NCBI GenBank assembly: GCA_021613375.1
Contig: CM038728.1
Span: forward strand, 34,297,299 to 34,361,298
Source of the DNA: Megaleporinus macrocephalus
Taxonomy: Eukaryota > Chordata > Actinopteri > Characiformes > Anostomidae
Reading direction: 5' to 3'
DNA: 64,000 nt
A program made the translations under genes and the position numbers. Positions 20,385-31,139 of this stretch are shown here, piece by piece. The notes below the pieces were generated by a model. It saw nothing but the letters and a program-made list of their open reading frames with translations. It was not told where the DNA came from and did no database searches. Every line of letters starts with the position of its first letter. Within the stretch, counting starts at the first letter, position 1.

Positions 20385-21000
20385 AAGTGAGCTGAGCTTA
20401 GTCTAGCTGTTACTACATGATTCATCAGATCCACCTTTCCAACATTCATCAATAAAAAAGGGACCACCATAGGACCACCACAGGCCAGATTTTATTGGAT
20501 AGCCCTTAAATAAGCACTTCATATGGTGATCATGTTTAATTAGCTTACTGTGTATAAAGTATATATTTTCCATGATGTTAATATTGACACTTTCTAAAAT
20601 AAAAGTCCCCTTTATTTAAATATATACATTTAAAATTTTAAGTTGAAATCTTCATTTCAGCAGCACTGCTGTGTCTGATCCACTCATAGCAGCGCAACAC
20701 ATACTAACATGCCTGGAATGTTCTTGAAGGGGCTATGCTTTCATTCAGCTGAACACCACCAGTCCAGGCAGCTTCATAGCCGCAGTGCAGTGTCCGCCAA
20801 GGTGCCCAGGCAGCCATGTAGCTGTGACATAGCCTCACTTAGGCCGCGTAGCTCCAGCGTAGCTCTGCAGCCGAACACCACCAGACCAGGCAGCCCCACA
20901 GCTGCTTTGCACCTTCATCCAGGCAGTCATGTAGTTGCATTGTAGCTTCGTTCCCAGGGAAGGGTGGTCTTAGGCATGTCGTGAAGGGGCTTTAAAGGCT
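20385..21000 (+). repeat. Dispersed repeat pair, copy 1 (with family C scrap)
   Basis: Matches 23020-23330 in order: GAGCTTAGTCTAGCTGTTAC, GTGATCATGTTTAATTA, GTGTATAAAGTATATATTTT, TTGACACTTTCTAAAATAAA, and then the family C phrase TGTCTGATCCACTCAT. It continues into degenerate CCAGGCAGCC-TAGCTGC units (20750-20950), equivalent to the start of the 23325 array. Non-coding. Confidence 0.75.
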
Positions 21001-21670
21001 CTTCCCTGGGACAAACTCACAGTAAAGCACGGCCTCTTGTGGCTTATTGCTTTCATAAAACAGGGGCCAACATAAAATACAATTAAATACATATTTTATC
21101 AGAAAATATTCTTATTAATGTTATTAGGTACAGGAAATGTGTGGTTGGAGGGGACCTGCACTATGTTTGCCACAGGGCTTTAATGTGTGGTGATGCTACA
21201 CTGGTGTCAGAGGTGGGCTGGCACCCCAAAGCAGAGTAGAAAGTTGTGGCGCTTCCACAAACTCAAAGGCAAAACGGAGGAAGCCCAGCAGGAGCAATGC
21301 TGGCCTTGTGCACCCCAGGGACTCTGCTCAGACTTTGTAAGGTCACCCAGAATGCTCTCCTTGAAGATGGTGCTGCATAGCATCCCACTACAGCTTCTCA
21401 TAGCTGTAGGAATGTGGGAGTGGTGGCCATGCAGAGAAGCCACTCTTGCCTTCATGGGTAGTTTGTGTGGGTTTTCTGTCTACCAAGCACTGAAGATGTG
21501 TGGCTAGAAGTGACCTGCCTTCTTCTCGTTGGCGGGTTCTTTCCTGCTGAGCTTGTAGCTCTCTGTTTCTCATGTCTCTTGTTGACATTACCTATGATCA
21601 GCCTACTCAGGTTAGCTAGATCAGGACGTCTAGAGTTATAATATTATCACAGTGAGTGTTTAAAATAAGT
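21000..21670. other. Unassigned sequence, possible old element
   Basis: Overlapping short frames occur on both strands (21187-21507 plus, 21207-21455 minus) without recognisable domains. The sequence is neither tandem nor recognisably regulatory. It may be an old retroelement fragment, but nothing supports a specific call. Confidence 0.3.
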
Positions 21671-21679
21671 ATACACTCT

Positions 21680-22095
21680 TCTACCATAACGTTAAAACCA
21701 TCTCCTTATATCTCCACTCACTGTCCACTGTATCAGTTCCATTGACCACACTGGACCTCCACTCACTGTCCACTGTATCAGCTCCACTGACCATACAGGA
21801 GCTACACTCACTGTCCACTGTATCAGCTCCACTGACCATACAGGACCTCCACTCACTGTCCACTGTATCAGCTCCACTGACCATACAGGACCTCCACTCA
21901 CTGTCCACTGTATCAGCTCCACTGACCATACAGGACCTCCACTCACTGTCCACTGTATCAGCTCCACTGACCATACAGGAGCTCCACTTACAGACTGTAG
22001 TTCATCCGATTCTCTGTATACTTTATTACTCTGTTCTTTAATGATCAGGACCCCCACAGGACCACCACAGAGCAGATACTATTAGGGAGGTACTA
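21680..22095 (+). mobile_element. Dispersed family C element with 45-bp minisatellite
   Basis: The left end ACCATAACGTTAAAACCA at about 21684 matches the terminus I know for this family (CATAACATTAAAACCACCTCC type). It is followed by the 45-bp array at 21710-21985 and then by CTCTGTTCTTTAATGATCAG and CACCACAGAGCAGATACTAT, as in the copy at 10090. The right half is missing after about 22095. Confidence 0.75.
21710..21985. repeat. Minisatellite, 45-bp unit (same unit as 10125-10545)
   Basis: About six units of the same 45-bp sequence as the first array, with CAGGAGCT/CAGGACCT and TCAGTTCCATTGACCACACT variants in the first unit. Open frames through it are artefacts of the 15-codon period. Confidence 0.95.
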
Positions 22096-22229
22096 CAGTC
22101 TGTATGTGGAACCCTTCAATGAGTTCATTTGTATCAGGCCACCAGAACGTGAAACAGAACTAGACACTAGAACATCTTTAAAAAACAATAAATAAGCAAA
22201 ACCACACGAACAAACAGCCTGTGATAAAT

Positions 22230-22860
22230 AAGACACCACATAAACCTGGACGTGCTCGGTGTCGCCGCTAACTCGTCTGTTTCAGAAGCGTATTGTTTGT
22301 GACCTATTTGGAACAGACCCCGGTAAGTATGGAGCGGAATTAAGGTGCAGCCACTCAGCCTTTGGCTCCGATCCCAACAGCAAAGCCCATTAAAACCTAC
22401 AGCTAAAACTTCCAGATTGGCACTCGGGCTGAAGCCGTCCCCTCGGTGCGAAATTAGATTTGACTGCGCTGTGTTAGGAGAAACATGTGTTTCTACACTC
22501 CCCGAAGGAGCTGTCACTTACTCGACACGACGCCCGTCCCACGGCGGACCCAGGCCTGCGGTTGTTGAGACAAACACCGGATGTGTTTGTGGGGCAAGCG
22601 AAGCAGCATTCGCAGCCCTTTACCACCCGCCTTCCATTTATTAGCGACAAAGCTTCCTCCACCAGCCTGTTGTTCTGACCTATTCCTGACTGACACTGGC
22701 ATTTAAGAAATACCAAGATGGAGGGAGGTGGGCTCGACAGGCCTAGCGCCCAGCATTTCAAACGGAAAGTTGCGGGGAGGACACGCTGTCACACTGCCGC
22801 CTCGACCCCCAGGCCTTCCGTCTGGTGGGTGGCGAAGGTTCATTCATAGATGATGAGCGA
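22230..22860. promoter_or_regulatory. Candidate conserved non-coding block, CpG-containing
   Basis: Unique sequence with GC-rich parts (CGGTGTCGCCGCTAACTCG, CGACACGACGCCCGTCCCA, GTCCCCTCGGTGCGAAATTA). Overlapping frames of 60-116 codons on both strands mark absence of stops in GC-rich DNA, with no domains. It could be an enhancer or a distal promoter. Confidence 0.4.
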
Positions 22861-22989
22861 TGTAAGGGGGTCAGATGCTCCGCTGAGACACAGACAGCAT
22901 CAGACTCTCGGCTGTGATGACGGAAACAGTGGTGCAGTCATATGTACAGGTTCCAGGTTATTGCTTGCTTCTAACTTGTAGCTATGTTT

Positions 22990-23330
22990 GAGGGCCATTT
23001 TATCAGAAACAGCTACACTGTAGACCCACTTTGACTGAGCTTAGTCTATCTGTTACTACATGAGTCATCAGACCCACCAAGGGACCACCAAAGCACTTAA
23101 ACAAGCACTTCGTATCGTGATCATGTTTAATTAACTTGCTGTGTATAAAGTATATATTTTTTCCATGATGGTAATATTGACACTTTCTAAAATAAAAGTC
23201 CCCTTTATTTGAAAAAATATATATATTTGATCCGATCCACTCATACCAGCGCAACACACACTAACACACCACCACCACATCAGTGTTACTGCAGTGCTAA
23301 GAATGATCCAGGTGGCCTAATAGCAACGAT
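22990..23330 (+). repeat. Dispersed repeat pair, copy 2 (with family C scrap)
   Basis: Homologous to 20385-20720 (see the strings listed there). It ends in family C sequence GATCCACTCATACCAGC and GTTACTGCAGTGCTAAGAAT, which leads directly into the 45-bp array at 23325. Confidence 0.75.
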
Positions 23331-23900
23331 ACCCCATCACCCAAGTAGCCAGTCCAGGCACCCTCATAGCCACGATACCCCGTCACCCAAGTAGCCGGGC
23401 AGGTACCGTCATAGCCACGATACCCTGTCACCCAAGTAGCCGGTCCAGGCACCCTCATAGCCACGATACATCGTCACCCAAGTAACCTGTCCAGGCACCC
23501 AAGTAGCCATGATACCCCATCAGCCAAGTAGCCAGTCCAGGCACCCTCATAGCCACGATACTCCGTCACCCAAGTAGCCGGGCAGGTACCGTCATAGCCA
23601 CGATACCCCGTCACCCAAGTAGCCGGGCAGGTACCGTCATAGCCACGATACCCTGTCACCCAAGTAGCCAGTCCAGGCAGCCTTATACCCATAATATCTC
23701 GTCACCCAAGTAGCCAGTCCAGGCACTCTCATGACCACAATACATCATCACTCAAATGGCTGGTCCAAGTGGCCTCATAGCCATGACACACTGTCACTCA
23801 AGTAGCCAGTCCAGGCAACCTTTTGGCCAAAATACAATGCCTCGCAAGTAGCCGGTCCAGGAAACATCATAGCCACGATACACTGTCACTCAAGTGGCCG
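23325..23900. repeat. Minisatellite, 45-bp unit (second type)
   Basis: About 12 units of CACCCAAGTAGCCGGGCAGG, TACCGTCATAGCCACGATAC, CCCGT, with a shortened unit near 23500 and increasing decay after 23700. The minus-strand frame 23474-23692 repeating WVTGYRGYDGTCPAT is an artefact. The flank is the family C-containing repeat pair. Confidence 0.92.
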
Positions 23901-24780
23901 GTCCAGGGTGCACCATAGCTGCAATGTAGCGCCACTCAGAAGCCACTGAGCCACGGTTGAAAATCTCTCCACCTGGGTCTATTGATTCTACACTTTCAGG
24001 ATACTGACGCTGTTTCAGTTCCAGAATGTTTGGCCTGGTGTGCCTGTGTATGTCCACCTCTGTGTACAAGCAATGGTGAAGCTACATGGGAGGGGTTTCC
24101 TATAAAGTGGCAAGTGAGTGTAGAAATATCATCTGGATGGAAGAAACAGGCGAGGTGTGGAAGTTCAGGTATTCGTGACTGGAGCTGTCTTCATCTACAT
24201 TACAGCACATCAGTCTGAGCTGAACTCATTAACACCAGCCTACCTGCTTCTCCACTGCGGATTTGAACCTCACTCGACAGACGAGGACAGACGTGCCTCT
24301 CAGCTCTGCTCGCTACTGTTAGGAACACCAGAGAGAGAGAGGGAGGGAGACAGAGAGAAAGAGATGGACAGACATAGACAGAGAGAATAAGAGAGAGTTG
24401 TCTTTTAGTCTGAAAGAACTTCAGATAAAACACAGCAGGTACCATTCAGGTCATGTTCTGTACGTACTGTGATTCTCTGGTTTAGAGTATGTTTTGTTTG
24501 GTCATGTCATATTATTCATTCACTGGTTGCTTGTCACTCAGGCTCTATCCAGGTGGGATTCGTTACCAGAGGTATTGTTTGGCTGATGGTTTCATACTGG
24601 ATAAAGTACCTCCGCAATTTTCCCAAATTACCCCCCAACACAGTCGTACACAAAGATCTGAACATGCCGAGCCAAATAATACAGTTTGGTGATTTTCTAA
24701 GTGGAAAATATGTGAACACTTGCTTCACAGAGAGCAAACGCTTAACCAGGATTTCATAAGCTGGTCCAGTGAGGTAAGAT
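23900..24780. other. Unique spacer with GA-rich run
   Basis: Contains a GAGA-rich tract at 24331-24395 and unremarkable unique sequence. Frames at 24157-24445 and 24469-24759 (up to 96 codons) have no recognisable domain. Confidence 0.5.
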
Positions 24781-24784
24781 GCCG

Positions 24785-26455
24785 GTATGGTGGTCTGGTG
24801 TAGTGACGTTCTGGTATGGTGGTTCAGTGAAGTTCTAGTATGGTAGTCTGGTATAGTGAAGTGCTGGTATAGTGGTCTGGTGTAGGGAAGTTCTTTTATG
24901 GTGGTCCAGTGAGGTGAAGTGCTAATATGGTGGTCTGATGTAGCAAAGTGCTGGTGTGGTGGTCCAGTTTAGTGAAGTGCTGGTATGGTGGTCTAGTGAC
25001 ATTCTGGTAAGTTGGTATGGTGTAGTGAGGTTCTGGTATGGTGGTCTGATATAGTGAGGTTCTGTTATGGTGGTTCAGTGAAGTTCTAGTATGGTAGTCT
25101 GGTATAGTGAAGAGCTGGTATGGTAGTCTGGTTTAGGGAAGTTCTTTTATGGTGGTCCAGTGAGGAGAAGTGCTGGTATGGTGGTCTAGTGACATTCTGG
25201 TATGGTGGTCTGGTGTAGTAAGGTTCTGGTATGGTGGTCTAGTGACGTTCTGGTATGGTGGTTCAGTGAAGTTCTAGTATGGTAGTCTGGTATAGTGAAG
25301 TGCTGGTATAGTGGTCTGGTGTAGGGAAGTTCTTTTATGGTGGTCCAGTGAGATGAAGTGCTAATATCGTGGTCTGATGTAGCAAAGTGCTGGTGTGGTC
25401 GTCCAGTTTAGTGAAGTGCTGGTATGGTGGTCTAGTGACTTTCTGGTAAGGTGGTATGGTGTAGTGAGGTTCTGGTATGGTGGTCTGATGTAGTGAGGTT
25501 CTGTTATGGTGGTTCAGTGAAGTTCTAGTATGGTAGTCTGGTATAGTGAAGAGCTGGTATGGTGGTCTGGTTTAGGGAAGTTCTTTTATGGTGGTCCAGT
25601 GAGGAGAAGTGCTGGTATGGTGGTCTAGTGACATTCTGGTATGGTGGTCTGGTGTAGTGAGGTTCTGGTATGGCGGTCTGGTGCAGTGAGGTTCTGGTAT
25701 GGTGGTCTGGTGTAGTGAGGTTCTGGCATGGTGGTCTGGTGAAGTCCTAGTATGGTGGTTTGGTAAGGTGAGGTTTTGTTATGATGGTCTGGTCTAGTGA
25801 CATTCTGGAATGGTGGTCTGGTGTAGTGAAGTGCTGTTATGATGGTCTGGTGCGGTGAGCTTCTGGTATGGTTGTCTGGTGTAGTGAGGTTCTGGTATGG
25901 TTATGGTTTGGTAAGGAACCCAGAACTTCACTGGACTATCATACCAGAACCTCACAACACCAGACCACCTTACCCGAACTTCACTTCACCAGACCCCAAC
26001 ACCAGCACTTCACTACACCAGACCACCATAGCAGAACTATACTACACCAGACCACCATAACAGCACTTCACTACACCAGACCACCATACCAGAACGTCAC
26101 TAGACCACCATACCAGCACTTCACTAAACTGGACCAATACATCAGACCACCATATTAGCGCTTCACCTCACTTTACCACCATACCAGCACTTCACTGGTC
26201 CACCATAGTAGATCTTCACTGCACCAGACCTCCCTACCAGCACTTCACTAAACCAGACCACCATACTAGAACTTCACTGGACCACCATACCAGAACCTCA
26301 CTGCACCAGACCACTATACCAGAAGCTCACTACACCAGACCACCATACCAGAACCTCACTACACCGGACCACCATACCACAACCTTACCACACTGGACCA
26401 CCATACCAGAACCTTACTAAACCAGACCGCCATACCAGAACTTCACCTCTCTTTA
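24785..26455. repeat. Minisatellite whose orientation flips at ~25915
   Basis: From 24785 to about 25912 the units read GTGAGGTTCTGGTATGGTGG followed by TCTGGTGTA (about 29 bp, with many variants). From about 25925 to 26455 the same unit is present in reverse complement (CCAGACCACCATACCAGAAC, CTCACTACA). The plus arm also has a ~439-bp higher-order duplication (24820-25230 versus 25260-25680, e.g. GGTTCAGTGAAGTTCTAGTA at 24821 and 25260). The two arms make a large imperfect palindrome. Confidence 0.93.
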
Positions 26456-26489
26456 CCTCATCTGTGTAACATCTCTGACGTAACTAATG

Positions 26490-26625
26490 TTAATGTCATA
26501 GTTTTGGTTGGTGGACGATTCTCAGTCCAGCAGTGACACTGAGGTGTTTGAACACCCCAGCAGCAGCACTGTTGTGTCTGATCCACTCAAACCAGCACAA
26601 CACACTCTAACACAGGAGCACTTGA
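26490..26625 (-). mobile_element. Dispersed family C fragment
   Basis: Contains GTTTTGGTTGGTGGACGATT, CTCAGTCCAGCAGTGACACT and TGTCTGATCCACTCA, the reverse-orientation centre of the element seen at 10690-10800. It sits immediately beside the flipped minisatellite. Confidence 0.8.
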
Positions 26626-26779
26626 CTCTTATATTATCATGAGGTTGATTTGAACTGGAGTACTATAATAGAAGGAGCTTCTGAGTAGGTCATTTACTAA
26701 AGTTGCAGATAAGTATCAAATCAAATTATAAATGATTCTAAACAGCCCATAGAGCACTTCTACCCATGTTGCAGTAAAC

Positions 26780-26960
26780 CAGGGGTGGGTAACCTCAGTC
26801 CTGGGGGGGCGCACTCCAGCACAGTGTGGTGGTTTCCTGTTCTAACACGCCTGCTAAACCTGATAATTAGCTGATGAGTTGACGGAGATGTGTTTGGCAG
26901 GAAAATCATCAAACTGTGCTGGACTCTGGCCCTGGCCTGCCCTGAACCCACGTCCAGCCC
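26780..26960. mobile_element. MITE-like element with imperfect terminal inverted repeats
   Basis: The left end CAGGGGTGGGTAACCTCAGT and the right part CACTGTGCTGGACTCTGGCC... are imperfect inverted copies (shared ACTGTGCTGGA near both ends). The order CCAGGGGTGG, CTCCAGCACAGTGTGG, AAACTGTGCTGGACTCTGG matches a well-known short palindromic fish repeat of probable hAT type. Non-coding. Confidence 0.65.
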
Positions 26961-27330
26961 ATCTTTCTAAACATCCTGCTTAACCATCAGTTCAGCAGCT
27001 ACACAGTACCAGTGTTCTATGTTCTTTCTTCACACAGAGCTAATACTCTACTGCATCTTCTAATTAAGGTGTTGGAATACAGATAATAAACCCAACTGTG
27101 ATCCTTTATGATCAGAAGTAACCAGACAGTGTTTCTAATTGAGATACTTTAAGGTCACCCACTGCTGATGCTGGTGTTTACATACTGTGATGGAGCTCCT
27201 CCACCACAACATCAAACACAGACACATACTAATTCATATTAACTTCATTTATCAACTAGTTCTGGGTTTGTTATTTAGTTTTAGAAGAACCGGCAGTAAA
27301 TAAAGAGACTAGAATAAGAATCTGTTGTAG
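26960..27330. other. Unique spacer, nothing recognised
   Basis: No array, frame or element ends seen. Confidence 0.5.
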
Positions 27331-27430
27331 AACACCAGCTGATATGAAGGTCCACCTGGAGAACATTGGGCTGCAGTAGAACTGAGTTCTCTGGAGTGAT
27401 GGAGCTCCATCCACTACCCTTAGTATCCAG
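27330..27430 (+). mobile_element. Tc1/mariner-type relic, part 1
   Basis: TCCACCTGGAGAACATTGGG, AACTGAGTTCTCTGGAGTGA and TGGAGCTCCATCCACT belong to a common fish non-autonomous Tc1/mariner-type relic (the TTCTCTGGAGTGATGAA-type phrase covers the first catalytic block, W-S-D-E). It leads straight into the 53-bp array; its 3' part reappears at 30485-30670. Confidence 0.6.
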
Positions 27431-27745
27431 AACTGATCATCCAACATCAGTACCTGACCTCACTAACACTCAATCAAATCCTCACAGCAACGTTCAACAT
27501 CAGTACCTGACCTCACTAACACTCAATCAAATCCTCACAGCAATGTTCAACATCAGTACCTGACCTCACGAACACTCAATCAAATCCTCACAGCAACGTT
27601 CAACATCAGTACCTGACCTCACTAACACTCAATCAAATCCTCACAGCAATGTTCAACATCAGTACCTGGCCTCACTAACACTCAATCAAATCCTCACAGC
27701 AATGTTCAACATCAGTACCTGGCCTCACTAACACTTAATCAAATC
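27430..27745. repeat. Minisatellite, 53-bp unit
   Basis: Six units of CAACATCAGTACCTGACCTC, ACTAACACTCAATCAAATCC, TCACAGCAATGTT. The phrase CATCAGTACCTGACCTCACT is transposon sequence (a common fish relic reads CATCAGTGCCTGACCTCAC), so the array is an expansion within the relic at 27330. Confidence 0.95.
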
Positions 27746-27884
27746 CTCTGACCCTGAGGAAACCAATAGCAGTGCTTTAATTTGTCACATGACTTCCTGG
27801 AAGTCATTTTGAATCCCTTTGGTCACATGGTTCAGCTCCGTCGTCTCTTCACCAAACTGGTGTGAAAATCTCTCGTTTTACGTT

Positions 27885-28150
27885 CTGGAGGAGTGATTCT
27901 GGAGGAGTGATTCTGGAGGAGTGATTCTGGAGGTGTGATTCTGGAGGTGTGATTCTGGAGGAGTGAATCTGGAGAAGTGAATCTGGAGGAGTGAATCTGG
28001 AGAAGTGAATCTGGAGGAGTGATTCTGGAGGAGTGATTCTGGAGGAGTGAATCTGGAGAAGGGATTCTGGAGGAGTGAATCAGGAGGAGTGATTCTGGAG
28101 GAGTGATTCTGGAGAAGGGATTCTGGAGGAGTGAATCTGTAGGAGTGATT
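27885..28150. repeat. Minisatellite, 15-bp unit
   Basis: About 17 units of TCTGGAGGAGTGATT with variants GTGAATC and GAAGGGATT. The minus-strand frame at 27878-28264 is an artefact of the 5-codon period. Confidence 0.95.
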
Positions 28151-28540
28151 TGCAGTAACTGGTGAGTAAAGTTTATTATTTACCTGTTTAATGTGATTTG
28201 TTTGATCATTTCTTTGATCATTAAAATACAAACGTGGCCACAACTTCATGAATTCCCACCACAATGTTGTTTAGATACTTTCCAAAGGTGTAACAATCAC
28301 CATAATTATCCTTTTATCTCTTCTAATAATCTGCATGTGTTTAATAATAATAGTAGCAACATCACAACAAACAATCACAACATATGTGGGAAAGACGCTC
28401 GCCCAGGAAACTAAATATGACATTTAAACATGACACACATAATCAGGCAGTGAATTGTGAGTCACTGGGTTATGATAGATCTGTACAGGGTCCTGATTGA
28501 TCTCTTTGATATAATGTTTATTTAAGGTTTGCTTACACTC
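28150..28540. other. Unique AT-leaning spacer
   Basis: No gene, element or tandem array recognised. Confidence 0.5.
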
Positions 28541-30480
28541 TTTAGTTCTATTGGCTGTTTCACAATAGTACAGTATTCCTTATTAGTATAGTATTCCTTA
28601 ATAGCACAGTATTCCTTATTAGTATAGTATTCCTTAATAGTACAGTATTCTTTAATATTAGGGTATTCCTTAATAGTACAGTATTCTTTCATATTAGGGT
28701 ATTCCTGATTAGTACAGTATTCCTCAATATTCCACATTATTACAGTATGCCTTAACTGTAGAGTATTCCTTAACAGTAATGTATTCCTCAACAGTAGACG
28801 ATTCCTTAATAGTACGGTATTCCTTCATAGTACAGTATTCCTTCATAGTACGGTATTCCTTCATAGTACAGTATTCACTAATACTCCACAATAGTATAGT
28901 ATTTCTTACAGTGTAACTAAATATTTCACAATGATATCATATTTTTTAATAGTGCAATATTCCCTAATAGTAATATCTTAGTATTTCCTAATAGTACAGT
29001 ATTCCTTAATATTTCACAATAGTACAGTATTCCTTAATAGTACAGTATTGCTTAATAGTATAGTATTCCTTAACCGTAGAGTATTCCTTAACAGTATTGC
29101 AGTCCTCAACAGTAGACTATTCCTTCATAGTACGGTATTCCTTCATAGTACGGTATTCCTTAATAGTACAGTATTCCTTAATAGTATAGTATTCCTTAAC
29201 TGTAGAGTATTCCTTAAAAGTACTGCACTCCTCAACAGTAGACTATTCCTTCATAGTACGGTATTCCTTAATAGTACAGTATTCCTTAATAGTATAGTAT
29301 TCCTTAACTGTAGAATATTCCTTAACAGTACTGCACTCCTCAACAGTGGACTATTCCTTCATAGTATGGTATTCCTTAGTAGTACAGTATTCCTTAATAG
29401 CACAGTATTCGTTAATACTGCACAATAGTATAGTATTTCTTAATACTACTGTATTACTTAATATTTTACAATAGTACAGTATTCCTTAAGAGCACATTAT
29501 TCCTTAATGTTCCTCAATATTAGAGTATTTCTCTATAGTACAGTATTCTTTAATAGTATAGATTTCCTTAATAGTATAGTAGCATAGTATAGTATAGTAT
29601 TTCTTAACCATAGAGTATTCCTTAACAGTAATGTATTCCTCATCAGTAGACGATTCCTTCATAGTACGGTATTCCTTCATAGTACAGTATTCACTAATAC
29701 TCCACAATAGTATAGTATTTCTTACAGTGTAACTAAATATTTCACAATGATATCATATTTTTTAATAGAGCAATATTCCCTAATAGTAATAACTCAGTAT
29801 TTCCTAATAGTACAGTATTCCTTAATATTTCACAATAGTACGGTATTCCTTAATAGTACAGTATTGCTTAATAGTATAGTATTCCTTAACCGTAGAGTAT
29901 TCCTTAACAGTATTGCAGTCCTCAACAGTAGACTATTCCTTCATAGTACGGTATTCCTTAATAGTACAGTATTCCTTAATAGTATAGTATTCCTTAACTG
30001 TAGAGTATTCCTTAACAGTACTGCACTCCTCAACAGTGGACTATTCCTTCATAGTACGGTATTCCTTAGTAGTACAGTATTCCTTAATAGCACAGTATTC
30101 GTTAATACTGCACAATAGTATAGTATTTCTTAATACTACTGTATTCCTTAATATTTTACAATAGTACAGTATTCCTTAAGAGCACATTATTCCTTAATAT
30201 TCCTCAATATTGGAGTATTTCTCTATAGTACAGTATTCTTTAATAGTATAGAATTCCTTAATAGTATAGTAGTATAGTATAGTATTTCTTAACCGTAGAG
30301 TATTCCTTAACAGTACTGCATTCCTCAACAGTAGACTATTCCTTCCTAGTATGGTATTCCTTAATAGTACAGTATTTCTTAATAGCACAGTATTTGCTAA
30401 TATTCCACAATAGTATAGTATTTCTTAACAGTACAGTATTCCTTAATATTCCACAAGCGTACAGTATTCCTCATATTCTT
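28540..30480. repeat. Minisatellite, 18-bp unit with ~816-bp higher-order duplication
   Basis: About 100 units of TAGTACAGTATTCCTTAA and variants. A long block is duplicated: CACAATGATATCATATTTTT occurs at 28927 and 29743, CGTAGAGTATTCCTTAACAG at 29075 and 29891 (both offset 816), while CACAGTATTCGTTAATACTG at 29401 and 30091 is offset 690, so the second block lost about 126 bp. Open frames repeating FLNSTV on the plus strand and EYCTIK on the minus strand are artefacts of the 6-codon period. Confidence 0.95.
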
Positions 30481-30484
30481 AACA

Positions 30485-30670
30485 GTATTCAGTACTTGAC
30501 CTCACTAGTCCTCAATCAAATCCTCACAGCGATGTTTTACCATGTACTGTTAAACTTTCCCAGAGGAGTAGAGGCTGTTACTGCAGTAAGTCGGGGGACA
30601 GAACTCCCCAGTAATCCTCCTCAGTTCAGGAGAAACGCTGGTGTCTACAAAGTTGTGGACATATAGAGGT
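30485..30670 (+). mobile_element. Tc1/mariner-type relic, part 2
   Basis: Resumes the unit found in the 53-bp array (TTGACCTCACTAGTCCTCAA, TCAAATCCTCACAGCGATGT) and then continues into new sequence: CCCAGAGGAGTAGAGGCTGT, TACTGCAGTAAG, GGTGTCTACAAAGTTGTGGA, CATATAG. This matches the 3' part and end of the fish relic begun at 27330 (its end normally reads CAAACTTTTGGCCATATAG). The relic is therefore split by about 2.7 kb of minisatellite DNA. Confidence 0.65.
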
Positions 30671-31130
30671 CAGTGTAGGATCATAGCTGAGGAATCGGTC
30701 TGCACTCTGAAGTGGCAGCATTGACTGAAGGAGTGCGCGGGAGTGAGTGAGTGAGTGTGCGGTTTGTATTGATGGAAGCCGGTGGGTGAGGGGTTGGCGG
30801 AGTGGATTTTGGAGGGAAAAGCCAGCGGTAGCAGGATGATGATGGAGGGGCTGGAGTTGCTCTGCTCTGATAGCAGACAGTGTGCTGATACCCCTCTGAG
30901 TGGCATACTCACTCTGGACTCAGGCTTAAGGATCAATAGGATTAAAGGGTTTGCACTAAAAGCTTGTCTTATTTCTCCCAGTAGCTTATGTTGCACTTTC
31001 AGGCCAACTTCTGCTCTTAGCTAACCTCCTTCTCCTGCTCGGGAGCCAGCAGAGGTCGGACTATCGCCCTGCTGTCTTTGGTGGGCCTGTTACCGTTTAC
31101 TCTGTGCTGGAGTTAATCTAGACCAATCTA
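30670..31130. other. Unique spacer, nothing recognised
   Basis: Overlapping short frames (30670-30996 minus, 30782-31024 plus) have no domain. A short GAGT run lies at 30742-30758. Confidence 0.5.
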
Positions 31131-31139
31131 CAAGTCTCA

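Noticed and set aside
22345..22644. 99-codon frame in a GC-rich unique block
   Set aside because: Overlapping frames on both strands and no domain or splice context; low stop density from GC content.
28522..30388. Several 60-126-codon frames with six-residue repeats
   Set aside because: Artefacts of the 18-bp array.
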